From: Pezicula radicicola
Lineage: Eukaryota > Ascomycota > Leotiomycetes > Helotiales > Dermateaceae
Length of the DNA: 64,000 nt
Direction: 5' to 3'
Assembly (NCBI GenBank): GCA_003008705.1
Contig: PDUO01000013.1
Span: 950,702 to 1,014,701, forward strand
Shown: positions 1-10,854 of the stretch, piece by piece
Numbering within the stretch: position 1 is the first letter of the stretch
How the letters are laid out: the number at the start of each line of letters is the position of its first letter
The notes under the pieces: generated by a model
What the model was told of the DNA's origin: nothing
What the model saw: the letters and a program-made list of their open reading frames with translations, nothing else
Database searches by the model: none
Made by a program: the position numbers and the translations under genes

Positions 1-767
1 AACTGATACTGTAAGGGGACGAAAATACTGGATTCGAGATGTATACCGATATTTGGGAGGATTGGAATCTCGTTTTTTGAGGACGAAGTTTCTTCGGTGA
101 TTTGGTAATGGCCTGGAAGAGTTATGGTGGTTAGAGGGAGAGGTTTACTACTGTGGAAGTAGGATTACTACATTCCCTGGAGGTATCTCTCTCATGCAAA
201 GTGTCCACAACACTATTCCTTTTCTGCGACGCAGCGGAGGGATCCGTTTTAACAGCTAGGTATATCGTAGCATTATACAGAGTGATGCAGAGATGCCTTG
301 CGCTGACTTTGGTAAACGGTCGTCTTGTTACGAACTATTGAAGTATGTGATAGGAGTATTGAGGCGAATAAGGAGACCGAGACCTTGATTGGGTTGGAGG
401 TGTCGAAAGTTGTGGAATCGTGATGCCTGAAGTTAACACTAGCCTAACATGGTAACACCGACAACAATCCTAAAAGAGCTAACGTTGCCCTTTGTGGGTG
501 ATTGTGCACAATCATTGTTCCCAGGCGGAAAGTAGATTCTATGAAGGAGCTCGAGGAGGATCAATCTCAGGAGGGGAAGGAGGAGGAGGAGGTGGTGGTG
601 GTGGTGGTTGAACAGGATCATTGTTCGGAGAAGCCGCTTCATTCGCAAAGAAAGCTAGACCACCCAAAAGAGAAGTGTCGTTACCCAGAGGAGCACTTTG
701 AGTGACCGAAATTTCCCAAAACTTCCTGCAGCAATCCTAAAAGAACTGTCACCCCCGTCTAGTGATT
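1..767. other. Intergenic, no gene recognised
   Basis: No recognisable gene. A GGT/GGA-rich tract around 575-610 reads on the minus strand as a run of prolines. It lies in an open frame that ends at a stop at 539-541 and is open back to about 725, next to an AG that could be a splice acceptor. This could be an alternative 3' exon of the neighbouring regulator or chance low complexity. Positions 1-430 show no coding signal I can support. Confidence 0.4.
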
Positions 768-3540
768 TTACATAGGCTTCATCATGTATAACGGCACATG
801 CGAATTGCCAGTCAACGCATCAGTGCCCTGTCCCGGCCACCAGAAGCTATCGAAATCAATAGAATCATCAATTGTGGATTGCGCCAAGGCGTTCGTTTGC
901 CATGCCGCCTGACCGAATGTAGCATTTTCATCGGAAGGATCGTTATTCATGGGGGTCTGCTGTGGCGGAGGTTGAGGCATTTGCACATCTCCTTCGACCA
1001 TTGGTAGATTCTGCCAATTTTGTTGGGCAGTCTGATCGCTTGTAGTTTCCGGCCTTGTGGGGAGTCCACCTTGCCATTGAGGACCAGACGGGGCACCTCC
1101 GTCGCTGCCGAAAAGAACATTGAATATATTTTGACCTTCTTGCTCCCCAAGATCTGGTTCTTTGGGGTTCTTGGCGCTTTGAATCGCATCGTTGAAGGAT
1201 TCGACGATGACTAGGTATCGTCGAGCCTGCATGTCTACTTCCGCCATGAAGCGCATGATCTGAATTGCTTTTTGGATGTTTGAGTTTTCGTCCGGCTGGT
1301 AATGTACTGGACAGAAAGCATTTGCTAGGATAACGAGCATTGCGCTGAACAGCCAATATCTATGAAAGGTATTAGTATTCCGCGTATTAGGAACTTGGTC
1401 TAACAAATGAGTGAGACTTACATTACAAATGGATCTCGACGTGGAAGAATATGGACTGAATATGCTGTGTGGATTAAGCTTATAGAGTGTACAGCTGATC
1501 TAACACAAGCTCCATGGAAGCAGTTTGCCTGAGTAAAATGAGACATATCTTTGTTCTGGTTGCTCCGCAATCGAACATCGTATGGAAGGCCGACCGAGCG
1601 TTTGAGAGATAGGTTTATCTGATACAGCAAGAAAGGGCGTGTGAGAAGGATGATGCCATGGAAGTAGATAAGATTCAGATGAAGCCTTGCGAGACTCATC
1701 TCTCCTTCGGGTTGGGCTTGTTGCCAGTGCAGCGTAGGAGGAAGCTCCTTCATCCAGTCGTTAAAATGCATTGAAATCTCCAAGGCGACCGAACGAGATG
1801 CCTTTCGGTTTTGATATACTCGACTAAGAACTTCGCCGGTTATCTTAGATGCCGTAAACGAGGCGACGAATGCACTCATATGCTGCAGCTTCTCCTGCGA
1901 AGACGAGACCTGAGATCCATCTTGCAGTGGCAAGAGCTCTGATAAGCCGATTGCATTTGGACGTCCTAAGCTTGCTGAAAGGAAGCAATCCATCACGTAA
2001 AGTGATTGCCATAATTTGCGTCTGTATCAATGTCAGCTTGAGTGGTAAGAAGAGGTTAAGAATGAATTCACCTGAGGTCTTGTTCAGGTCTGCTGAACAC
2101 CGGCAATGTCTCTTCTCTGTGTAGGCCAAGGGCATAGCCCAATCTCGTTGCCATCCCTTTTATATTGGTCAGCTAATCATAATGAAGCTGCCAGAGAAAC
2201 TGAATTAGCTCAAATCTTACCAAGATAGGCCCACGCCGTGTTTCTTTTTGATGCCGTGAGCATGTATATCGTCATAAGAAGCAGTGACTGAACTGACGCA
2301 AAGCCACCGTCCTCAAAGCCACATATGGGATCGCTCAAATGCTTAGACGCTAAGAAGAAGAGCTCACTTCTGTTGCAGCCACGAGCTTCTAGTCGGTCGA
2401 AAATTGCACTCTCCGCTGACTGTGGAGAATGGTCTTTCCTGAACTGCATACCAACCGCAAAGACTAGGTTGAGTTTGCAAAGCCATTGCGGTTCTGCTGC
2501 TAAGGGATTGCTGTATGTTTCCTTGACTCTGCGTATGAATGATTCCTTGTCAAAAATCTCAAAAAGTCCTGTTGTCTGAGTATCTAATTAGCAGCACGAA
2601 GAAGGTTCAAGCAGCAGATAACTCACGCTTGTGAAGAAACATTCGATTAAATACAATGCAGCTTCAATGTCAGGTAGTCCAAAGGTATGTTGGTACCGAG
2701 GAGGCGTTGAGATGGAAGCCTCTAGGATCTTATGTCGGCTATTATCGAGAGTGAAAGCCGAAGGCCCTATACTGCCGTCTACTAGCCGACGGATGGTTTG
2801 CAAGAAAGAGAGAGAAGCCGAGTCCCCTACATACACTGTAGCAGGAGTTAGTTTCATTACCGAAGATATAACTGATGGGATTTAGGTCGTTAACGAACAT
2901 AGTCTGCCTTCTCCATCCTGCAACATCCGCCCCTCGTTGTGGATAGGGGTCTCATCCTCATCAGCCGAAGTTTTGGACGCCGTGTCCATCACAACCATAG
3001 AGTCAGTATCTGGTACCTCAGTACTTCGTGGGGGTTTTTGGTTCTGCTTCCGCTTCTTTGAGCTCGTGGGTTGGTCGGAAGGCGAGGCGTGTACCGAATT
3101 GGGAGACGCCGCGTGTGAAGTCGGATCATTTAGATTTGGATTTGGATTTTTTTGATTTGGATTTGGATTGTTCTTCTTTGCCAGAAAGACGCTGGCTGGG
3201 GTGTTCGAAAAGACGCAGGGCCGAGAGCGAGCACTGCATAGTGAACAGGGCTGTGAACCACTGCACTGTTCAGCAGACACGTGACATGGTCAGCGAAAAC
3301 CCGGTTGAGTATGAAAGGATCTGTCACATCGGCGTATGAGGATGTTGATAATCTTCGATTATCCATCATCCCATAAGTAGATCATCCATCAATTGCAACC
3401 CCATAAGGTGCCAAGGAAGGGTGGAGGGGGGTGGCTCGAAGGATTCGTGATTAATGATCGTATCGTACCTGTTTTTTCTTCTTCTTGCACTCATCACAGG
3501 CGCGAGGAGTGCGCTGGCGCTTCTCTGTGGGAGCCCACAT
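768..3540 (-). CDS. Zn2Cys6 fungal transcription factor with Fungal_trans domain
   Basis: Nuclear DNA-binding regulator. I read seven exons. A 72-nt first exon (3469-3540) encodes RACDECKKKKKQ. After an intron (3266-3468) the next exon opens with CSGSQPCSLCSARSRPC. Joined, the cysteines follow C-x2-C-x6-C-x5-C-x2-C-x6-C, the canonical binuclear zinc cluster. A Ser/Pro-rich linker with a basic KKRK stretch follows. A 63-nt intron (2836-2898, CTAAC branch) leads to YVGDSASLSFLQTIRRLV, the usual entry to the fungal-specific TF domain (PF04082). Later exons carry GMATRLGYALGLHREE and LWQSLYVMDCFLSASLGRP, typical of that domain. The C-terminus is Gln/Pro/Asn-rich, as in activation tails. An in-frame upstream ATG at 3618 is an alternative start. 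It lies beside a dioxygenase and a CoA-transferase and could control them; that is inference. The family is certain, the target unknown. Confidence 0.9.
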
Positions 3541-3978
3541 TATTTCATTTGGACTGCGACTGCTGCCCGCGGGCTCTTGCTCAACTTTGCGGGCTCGGTG
3601 GGCGGATGATGGCAGCATCGCTTCCCTTATGCCTTTGTATGATTCCGACAGCGCCTTGTATATGCAGGTGTGCTATCCCCGCTATCGTGGTCGTGTGGTG
3701 TCATAGCCGTTTGCAAGGTATTGACGAGCTTTCCAGGGTTTGTGCACTGCCGAAAGCCCCGAAATACGCTCGCTTGATAGACGACCAACCCCTATTATGA
3801 AATTTATAGCACCTGAATCATGTCGAATTGATATGTTTGTTTGATGGTTGATCAATTTGTGCATTCATAACTTGTCATTTCCTAGCAGCAGTAACTCCCT
3901 TATTATTCCCATCCTAGCTTCCATCCATCCTATGTACAATACAAAAGTGCACAGAACACTGACGCCGGTACAATGAAC
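3541..3978. other. Intergenic gap, nothing recognised
   Basis: Between the 5' end of the regulator and the 3' end of the dioxygenase. It should hold the regulator's promoter and the dioxygenase terminator. I see no gene or repeat. Confidence 0.5.
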
Positions 3979-5068
3979 CTAACCTTGCTGAGGTGCAAGA
4001 ATAATAGGATATTCGAGTTCCAGAGTTGCCTTTGGGTTGCCCTTCGCAGGCTTGAATTCCACAACCAAAGAATCCTTCACTGCAAATACCGAATCATTAT
4101 CAAGGTACTCACCTTTTGAGTCGAATATCTGTGTTGTGACTGGCTTGTACGCTTCATGCTGAACCTAGAGGTGTACGTGTAAGTCTACAGGAGAATCGTT
4201 GTGGTGCAGGTATGACGACTTACTATTAAATGGATATGGGCTGGTCTCATAGGATGTCTGTCGAGAAGTCCTAGTAATTTTCCAGCGGGTCCTGCGATGT
4301 ATGAGTTCTGCATCCTTTATAGGCTTTGGGGAACACATACCATCATTCGGAACTGGGTATGGCGTAGGTCTCAAACAGTAAAATCCGTAATGGCCATTTT
4401 CATCAGAATGAAACTTCCCCCTCAAATTGCAGTCTGTCTGTTCTGGATCTTGTTGTTCGTAAAGTCCATTTGTTGAGGCCTCCCAGACATCGATCGCAGC
4501 ACCCGCTACAGGTTTCTTCGTCTTCTGGTCTAAGACTGTGCCATGCATGTAGACAATTTCGCCATCCTCGGGCTTGTTCAGAACAATCGTTTCTTCATTT
4601 TTGAGATGTGGTGCGTCATGTCGGAAGAAAGGTCCGAGAATAGCAGAAGCTGTTGCTGAGTCTTTGGCATCTACTGCCCTCTTGAAAGTAATTTCATCTA
4701 CCAGCCTAGAAACCCAATAAGTATCCAGTCAGCAATCCTCTCTCTCCTCTTTGTTTATCTTTCAAGTTCCACGAAATTTCTGGGAGTTTTACTTACGATT
4801 CGAGCCCAATTATATCGCAGACTAGTTGGCCTTCATTTCTCTTATCATCACTCATCTTTCCCGCCCAGTTCATCAGCTCAACACCGGCCATCCATTCGTC
4901 AATTGTAAGTTCATTTTCCCTTGCAAAATCGTGTACATGTTTGATTAAACTACTCATTACACTTCGCATCCGAGGGGTGGCCTTTGGACCTGTAGCGTCG
5001 ATGACCCGTTGGGTAAAGGTAGGATCATACTTCGAAACCTGGCCATTGCTAGTCGCCATCTTGCTCAA
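3979..5068 (-). CDS. Intradiol ring-cleavage dioxygenase (catechol/hydroxyquinol 1,2-type)
   Basis: Non-haem Fe(III) enzyme that opens catechol-like rings between the two hydroxyls, feeding the 3-oxoadipate pathway; probably cytosolic. Four exons give about 300 residues, normal for the family. The N-terminal part (to about residue 100) is the helical dimerisation domain of catechol and hydroxyquinol dioxygenases, absent from protocatechuate 3,4-dioxygenases. The catalytic domain starts near [11 protein letters not shown]. All four iron ligands are visible: Tyr in NGLYEQQD, Tyr in [13 protein letters not shown], and both His in [14 protein letters not shown]. The last exon (VQHEAYKP to a TAG at 3979-3981) follows a 60-70 nt intron. 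Two start codons lie in frame (5068 and 5059). Substrate preference (catechol or hydroxyquinol) cannot be decided by eye. It diverges from the CoA-transferase across a 0.9-kb shared upstream region. Confidence 0.92.
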
Positions 5069-5963
5069 ATCGAGTTATTAGAGTTTTGTAAAGCTATTTT
5101 CCTGCTTATATGTATTTCGTGAAGCAATAAAGTATTGGACGGGCTGAGTGACTAATAAAAGGACTCTCCGACAATTAGAAATGTTGTTGAAGATTTGATT
5201 TTAAGCAGAGATTTGGGATACAATAAGCTTACATTCGTCGCTGACTATTTGGGACGAGCTGTTTGGCCACATCAAAATATATGGTCACAGAGCACAAAAC
5301 ACTCGACCCAGCAGCATTGGACCATTCTGAAGCTCCCCTCACGAGGCTGGATTGCGGGGTGTAGAATGGGGCCAGGTGTTCGTAGTGTTCATAAGCTTCC
5401 GCCAGCTTCCGCTCTTTTCTTCGTGTCGGAAATGCCGTAACTGCCGCTCACACATCACCCCCAACCGACAGCGGTGGAGTACGAGCTATGAGACAATGCC
5501 GCGGACCATGTAAGAAACTTATGCGTATGCCAGAGCTGTCAGCATTCACCGATTGATAGTTACAAAGACCACTGTAAGCACCATTTTTTGCGGAAGCTGG
5601 CCCTATCTGCTTTCCGCTCATCAACGTCCATACGGAGTAGATGCTATTCTATTGGTGAGGAGAAGAATGTTTGCAGAGTGCCCTCCGCAGACAGCGGAAC
5701 AACTGGAGGAGCTGAAAGGCCGGTCCGGTCAGACATGACCCGACTGGAACATATTGTTGGAACTTGAGAGGGGACAAATTCGACAAGTAATAATGTAAGT
5801 GATTGTTCAGCCTCCCGAGACATGTAAGTAATAGATTTTCCTAGGTTTTCCCTTTGGTCACTTATTGTTGTCCAAAATATTGAAATACAAAAAACGCAAA
5901 GAAGCAAGCCGTCTTCGTTGGCCCAGACAGCAAAGTAGTTTTGCCAGACGAGTATCATTCGCA
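5069..5963. promoter_or_regulatory. Divergent upstream region of dioxygenase and CoA-transferase
   Basis: An 895-bp region between two divergent start codons, so it should carry both promoters. It is rich in CGG/CCG triplets between 5420 and 5730, including an exact CGG-N5-CCG at 5427-5437, CCGCGG near 5499 and CCGGTCCGG near 5718. Zn2Cys6 dimers usually bind paired CGG triplets. It also contains one of three copies of the 11-mer CATACGGAGTA (5629-5639). No gene is seen. Confidence 0.6.
5427..5437. promoter_or_regulatory. Candidate zinc-cluster binding site CGG-N5-CCG
   Basis: An inverted CGG pair with 5-bp spacing lies about 360 bp upstream of the dioxygenase start and 530 bp upstream of the CoA-transferase start. 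Inverted CGG pairs are typical Zn2Cys6 targets; linking it to the regulator at 768-3540 is inference. Confidence 0.35.
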
Positions 5964-7852
5964 ATGGGTTCCATCGCCACTCCCTCGTCTTCATATTCTC
6001 CAGTCAAGGAATCAGAGCGCATATTCGATTTACTATGTGAGCAAGCAGTAGAATTAGGTTTACCACCACGAGTCGCAGAGATCCGGAAGAATGTCCAGTT
6101 CGAGTCGGATTTCGATAGGGTGTACTTCCCGATTCCATTCAAGGAAACCGAGACGGCTTCTGCGTTGAAAGCATTGGAAGGTAGTGTTGCTGCTGCTCTC
6201 GCGGACTTGAAGACGGAGAAGAAGGATCGCCAAATCAAGGTCAATTTAGAGAAGGCTACCTCGTTTTTATTTCAGGCGTATCTTGCTACAGTTGGAGGAT
6301 TGGGGAAGCTGGATAAAAACGTCAAGTCTAAGTTGAAGAGTAAGTTTGGAAATCCCAAAATAAGAAACGCAACGAACTGATTGTAATTTGTTTTAGATAC
6401 CGATTTATTAGCAGCACAGTCGGATCCATATCGACGAATGTCAGCAAACCTTTACGAGACCAAAGAGCCAGGCCAATACTACCACATACATGGCTCATTA
6501 GAAGCATCAACAACTCTAAAAATGATCGGTCTAGAGCCATTTAGACCCGATCTAAAAGACCACGATGCAATAGTTGGCGCCATTGAGCCCGCAGTGAAGA
6601 ATTTCACAGTCCCAGAACTAGAAGCTCTTAATGCGAAGAACCGACAAGCTGGAGTCCCCGTACTCGAGCACAAGGAATTTTTAAAGACACCACATGTCAG
6701 CATTCCTCCTTATTATTAAGACAAACAGAAGTTAACGAATATGCTCAGGGCCAAGCACATATTAAACTCCCTCCATGGAACGTAGACCAACTAGAAAGCA
6801 CATCGCCACCAATACCTCTTCCTCCTAGCACCTCGAATACACCACGAATCCTAGAAGGTATCAAAGTACTCGAACTATGCCGTATCATCGCCGGACCAAC
6901 CATAACACGCATCCTCGGCGAATACGGCGCCACCGTCCTCAAAGTCACATCCCCAAACCTAAGTGACGTTCCCTTTTTTCAAGTGGATGGAAACATGGGA
7001 AAGCACGCCACGGACCTAGATCTTAAAACTCCTGAAGGGAAGCAAAAGTTCGAGGAGTTGTTGAAGGAGGTTGATGTTGTAGTTGATGGGTATCGACCTG
7101 GTGCGTTGGAGAAATTAGGGTATGGACCTAAGCAGCTTGCAGAGCTAGGAGTCAAGAGAGGGAGGGGAGTAGTTTATGTTAATGAGAATTGCTTCGGATA
7201 TGAAGGAGAATGGGCTAATCGACCAGGATGGCAACAAATCGCCGATTGCGTAAGTTCATTGCTTTCCCAAATCATACTTCCAACACCACCATGGCAGTAC
7301 TAGCTAGATTCTAACACATCAACACAACAGGTCAGCGGTGTAGCCTGGGCCCAAGGAACCTTCATGAAAATCAACGAACCAATGGTCCCACCCTTCCCAA
7401 TCTCTGATTACGGAACCGGCTGCATGGGAGCCATAGCCGCCCTAACAGGCCTCTACAACCGAACCATCAAAGGAGGATCGTACCACGGAAAAGCCTCACT
7501 CCTGCAATACGATCTCCTCCTCTTCCGCGCCGGACTCTACACACCCGAACTCCAAGCCGAACTCTACAAGAACTTAACACCAGAGTTTCTGGCTTTGAGA
7601 CATAGTCACAGCGTAGATCAGATAAGTGGCACAGCATTACAGATGATGCAAACGAGATTTGGACGAGAATTATTTGATGAGGAGAGGTATTGTGAGAGGT
7701 GGTTTAGTGGGAAGTATGGCGATGAGACGGTTGTTGTTAAACCTGTTGTGGAGATTCAGGGGTGCGAGATTGGCTGGGTTAGAGGTACTAGACCTAATGG
7801 AAGTGATGAGGCTACTTGGGATTTCGGAGATGATGGGGATGAGAAGAGGTAA
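5964..7852 (+). CDS. Family III CoA-transferase (CaiB/BaiF-like)
   Basis: Moves CoA between carboxylic acids; the acid used is unknown. Four exons. MGSIATPSSS (5964) is the preferred start; an in-frame ATG lies at 5865. Exon 1 ends at an AG-gtaagt near 6340. A 53-nt intron at 6696-6748 joins FLKTPH to GQAHIKLPPWN; without it the frame appears broken. The third intron is near 7250-7330. The family III core starts at LEGIKVLELCRIIAGPTITRILGEYGA, followed by the VDVVVDGYRPGALEKLGYGP segment and DYGTGCMGAIAALTGLYNR. Compared with bacterial CaiB there is a long extra N-terminal region of about 250 residues, as in fungal members with duplicated, partly decayed halves. The catalytic Asp of bacterial enzymes (in HxDL contexts) may be in HATDLDLKTPEGK. 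It lies head-to-head with the dioxygenase, suggesting a shared catabolic role. Confidence 0.88.
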
Positions 7853-9440
7853 GATTAGGGGTTGACATTTAGTACAGTACGTTATTAAGGAAGGGGAGGG
7901 GGGATGGATTGGTTGTATACTTTAATGAATTCATGTACCATATCATGACTCTTTAGATAGATATCGTTTATATCTCATCATCTTCGACATAGTAATTGAA
8001 AGAGTTAGAGATTGATCAGTTGTTGTTCTCTGTATACTATATAGAGTAACTAGAGAGAGAAGGTGCTTTAGAATTCTACTAAGACTTTGTGATAGTGATA
8101 CAAGCTAACGTTTAATTTAGCATGGAGTATAGTTATAGTTACTTAGTGCAAGAGGATTTACTCAAGTCAAATAAACTACTCAAACCAACTATTCTCCTCA
8201 AAGTAAGCTATTTACTTACACCAAAACGGTATCCAAACTAACTAATCTCCTCATCAACTAATCTACATACCAATACACATCTATATCTCCTTTCTAAAAA
8301 GAATTCTAATACCCACCCAAAAACCTCTACAAGTAGAAAGTTTACAGAGGTACCTCAAAACAATACCAAACACCAACTATCATAACCATAACCACAACCA
8401 CAACCAACAGTACTCTAATATTCACAACTCCTGTAAGTATCCACTTCATAGCCTACCTAACACTTACTTACATCTTCCCGCTTCATGTTGCCAAATATAT
8501 CAGTATTGCCACTCAGTTCAGAAATCATAAATCTTGCCTATATTCAGTTCATGCCACAGATGAGCCGACGGCATTATTCTAGCAGTCGATTTCTAAGCGT
8601 TTCCCATATATTTAGACTATTTCTCCGATGTTATGCAAGTTGTTTATGCATGATTCAGTACTCTCTCTCATTTGTGTATATATACTCTCATCTTCCTACC
8701 TATAGAAATCAAGCAACTATCCATTTTGACTTCCGATCCATATATTTGTCAATATATTCTCCTATTTAGCAACACCTTGCTACTCCATGCAAAACAAGTT
8801 CCCACGTAATTGAAGGACAACTCACACACCATACTTACAGCTCCTAAGCTTCATCTTCCTCTCGAATTGATAGTCTCCTACGTGCTCTTTTGCGAATTTC
8901 GAATAATAGTGTATGAGCGCATTGTAGCTCTGGGATATCAGGTAGCATGAGGAGGTATGTGAGTAAGGATTATCAATTGTAGGAAGTTGAGATAATGTGG
9001 TGATATGGAGTTATTAAGTGATATTGTTTCCTATGTAAGGATATTATTAGCTTGCTAGTACTTCGTACAGTGACTCGCTTAGTTTTGGTAAAACCCCTGA
9101 ATGAATGTGTTAGGGACCTTGTTGGGTTTAACTCTATGACTTTCACATCTCTTTCACTTGTAACAAGCACTAAGTAGACTGGATATTTCAATAAAATTGA
9201 TTCCATTCAATGAATAAAAATGCAGCGTTCTCTCTCTTCTACGTTTCGTTAAGTCATGATCATCTAACCTTTCAAGAATCCAATCCAAATCCTGTTGAAC
9301 AGCTTGAACCCAGCAAGGAAAGCACACCAAAGAGAAGTTATCTCAAACACCCAAAATCCCAAAACACCTAAAAAGATCTAGTATCGCCCAGGGTGCACCC
9401 AACCGAGTGGTAAAAGAAAAGAATCGAAATAAATACGAGA
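7853..9440. other. AT-rich intergenic region, no gene
   Basis: About 1.6 kb, strongly AT-rich, with many short CTCAA/CCAACTA and ATATA runs between 8150 and 8460 and no sustained coding frame. A 94-codon frame at 8485-8769 has skewed composition and no recognisable motif. The flanking genes (CoA-transferase and jacalin/aerolysin-like) are convergent, so the region should hold two terminators. Confidence 0.5.
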
Positions 9441-10854
9441 TCAAGAGGCATTATCGGCCTCATCAACAGTCAATTTCATAGATAAACTGTCACTCCCCTT
9501 ATAAGTACCACTCTGAACCCAGTTATACTTATTCCCACTTTTAGTCTCAGCCGTAAAGGTAGCCTCAAGATTAACATCCAATTTGAAGGTTTGGAAAGTA
9601 GCTGAAGCGACGCAAAATTTCTTGGCTGGACAATTGAGTTGGAATGTTGATGTGCTTGTTCGGGTTTCGGCTGTAGTTTCTGTATCATCCTATGATATTT
9701 GTTAGATTCATGTTGTTGTTGTTTTTTGGGGTTGGGAGAGGAGAGATGAAAGGAAAAATAAACTTACAGAAGCTCCACCAACTTGCCAATTAACAGTAGT
9801 AGTAACCTCACTGTTTGCGATAAATGGAATACTAGCCCCCGCCTTTATAGCAACCGAATTCCCAACATTCCAGTTACTAGACACAGTAGCGGTATGAGAC
9901 TTGGTAACAGCATCACTAGTCGTCAATGTCATCTGTTGCTGAACACTCGAGTTTCGATTGTCGATAATTTGGCTCCCAACATTCAAGAGACTTCCTTCAC
10001 CGCTTGGAGCGATGTTATTCGTGAATCCAGAATAGGTCATGTTGGTGATGGAGATAGAAGCGAGATCATCGAGAAAATCGATCCCGAAGGCTGAGATGAT
10101 TCCCACGTCGCATTTGGTCCCGTAGATGCGTGCGATGATGCCGGAGCCGACGGGGAGAGAGTTGTAGGTGATGTGGTTGGCCTCTTTGGCTTCAAGGCCG
10201 GCTGTAGAGAGGGCTTTGTATTCTTGGCCTGCGTCGGTCTTGAATGTGAAACCGAAGACTTGGCTCAGACTGGATTCGAGCACGACGAATTCAGTTATAC
10301 GTTCGTTTGCGCCGAATTCGAAGGCGCCGGGGTCTGGGTCGGCTATGTTTTCCTGTTTATTTTGTAAGTGAAATGCTATTATCGAATAGAAGTTTCAGTT
10401 TGGAAAGACTTACAAGTCCTGTTATATCTGTTGTGTTGCCGGAAATGCTGGTGAGTTTTAAGCTGCGGATATTGCTACTTCCCATGGCTGCATCAATACC
10501 AAGAATGGGTCCCTCAACCATGAATTCGGGACATTGTGCGTTTTCTCCAGGAAGATCAATGCCATTGATGTAGGAGAGAAAGGCGCCGTTTGTTGATGTA
10601 CCGACAGTGACATTGCTTGTCTGTCTAGCTTGGATTTTGGATGTGGCCGTGAGATTAGCGAGCAAAGCATCGATCTCAGCTTGATCTAAAGGACCATGGT
10701 CAATGATCTCCGGCGTAATGTCTGCTGCAGGTGTCTCGGTAGATGTGGCGCGAGTATCCAAGTCTTTAACTGGAGTTGGGATGGCGAGGACTGCGCGTGA
10801 AACGAGCAGAGCTGTGAGGAGGAGAGCAACGTAAGGGCGTGTATAGGAAGCCAT
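9441..10854 (-). CDS. Secreted jacalin-like/aerolysin-like protein
   Basis: Three exons (10414-10854, 9768-10352, 9441-9689; all introns GTAAGT...AG) give 424 residues. Residues 1-24 are a clear signal peptide ending in AVLA. The middle part resembles a jacalin lectin fold: FEFGANERITEF, then FTFKTDAGQEY, then DVGIISAFGIDFL match its late strands. The C-terminal half has the aerolysin/ETX-MTX2 pattern: long alternating Ser/Thr strands around an amphipathic hairpin (QQQMTLTTSDAVTKSH), then NWNVGNSVAIKAGASIPF and EVTTTVNWQ. Lectin-plus-aerolysin proteins bind glycans and can form beta-barrel pores; activity here is not shown. A Lys/Arg-containing stretch near residue 85 (SKIQARQ) might be a processing point. 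Possible roles are defence, competition or host interaction. Other reading: another two-domain secreted lectin. Confidence 0.68.

Noticed and set aside
439..705. Frames with polyhistidine/polyvaline runs
   Set aside because: Caused by a GGT/GGA simple repeat; only the minus-strand proline reading is faintly plausible, and it is unplaced.
2836..3016. Extra exon MFVNDLNPISYIFG in the Zn2Cys6 regulator
   Set aside because: Its frame does not meet the YVGDSASLSFLQ exon. Reading exon 2 through to GEGRL and a 63-nt intron with a CTAAC branch gives a better join.
6438..7303. Apparent frameshift in the CoA-transferase near 6700
   Set aside because: A 53-nt GT...AG intron (6696-6748, ending gctcag) restores the frame and gives FLKTPHGQAHIKLPPWN, so the gene is intact.
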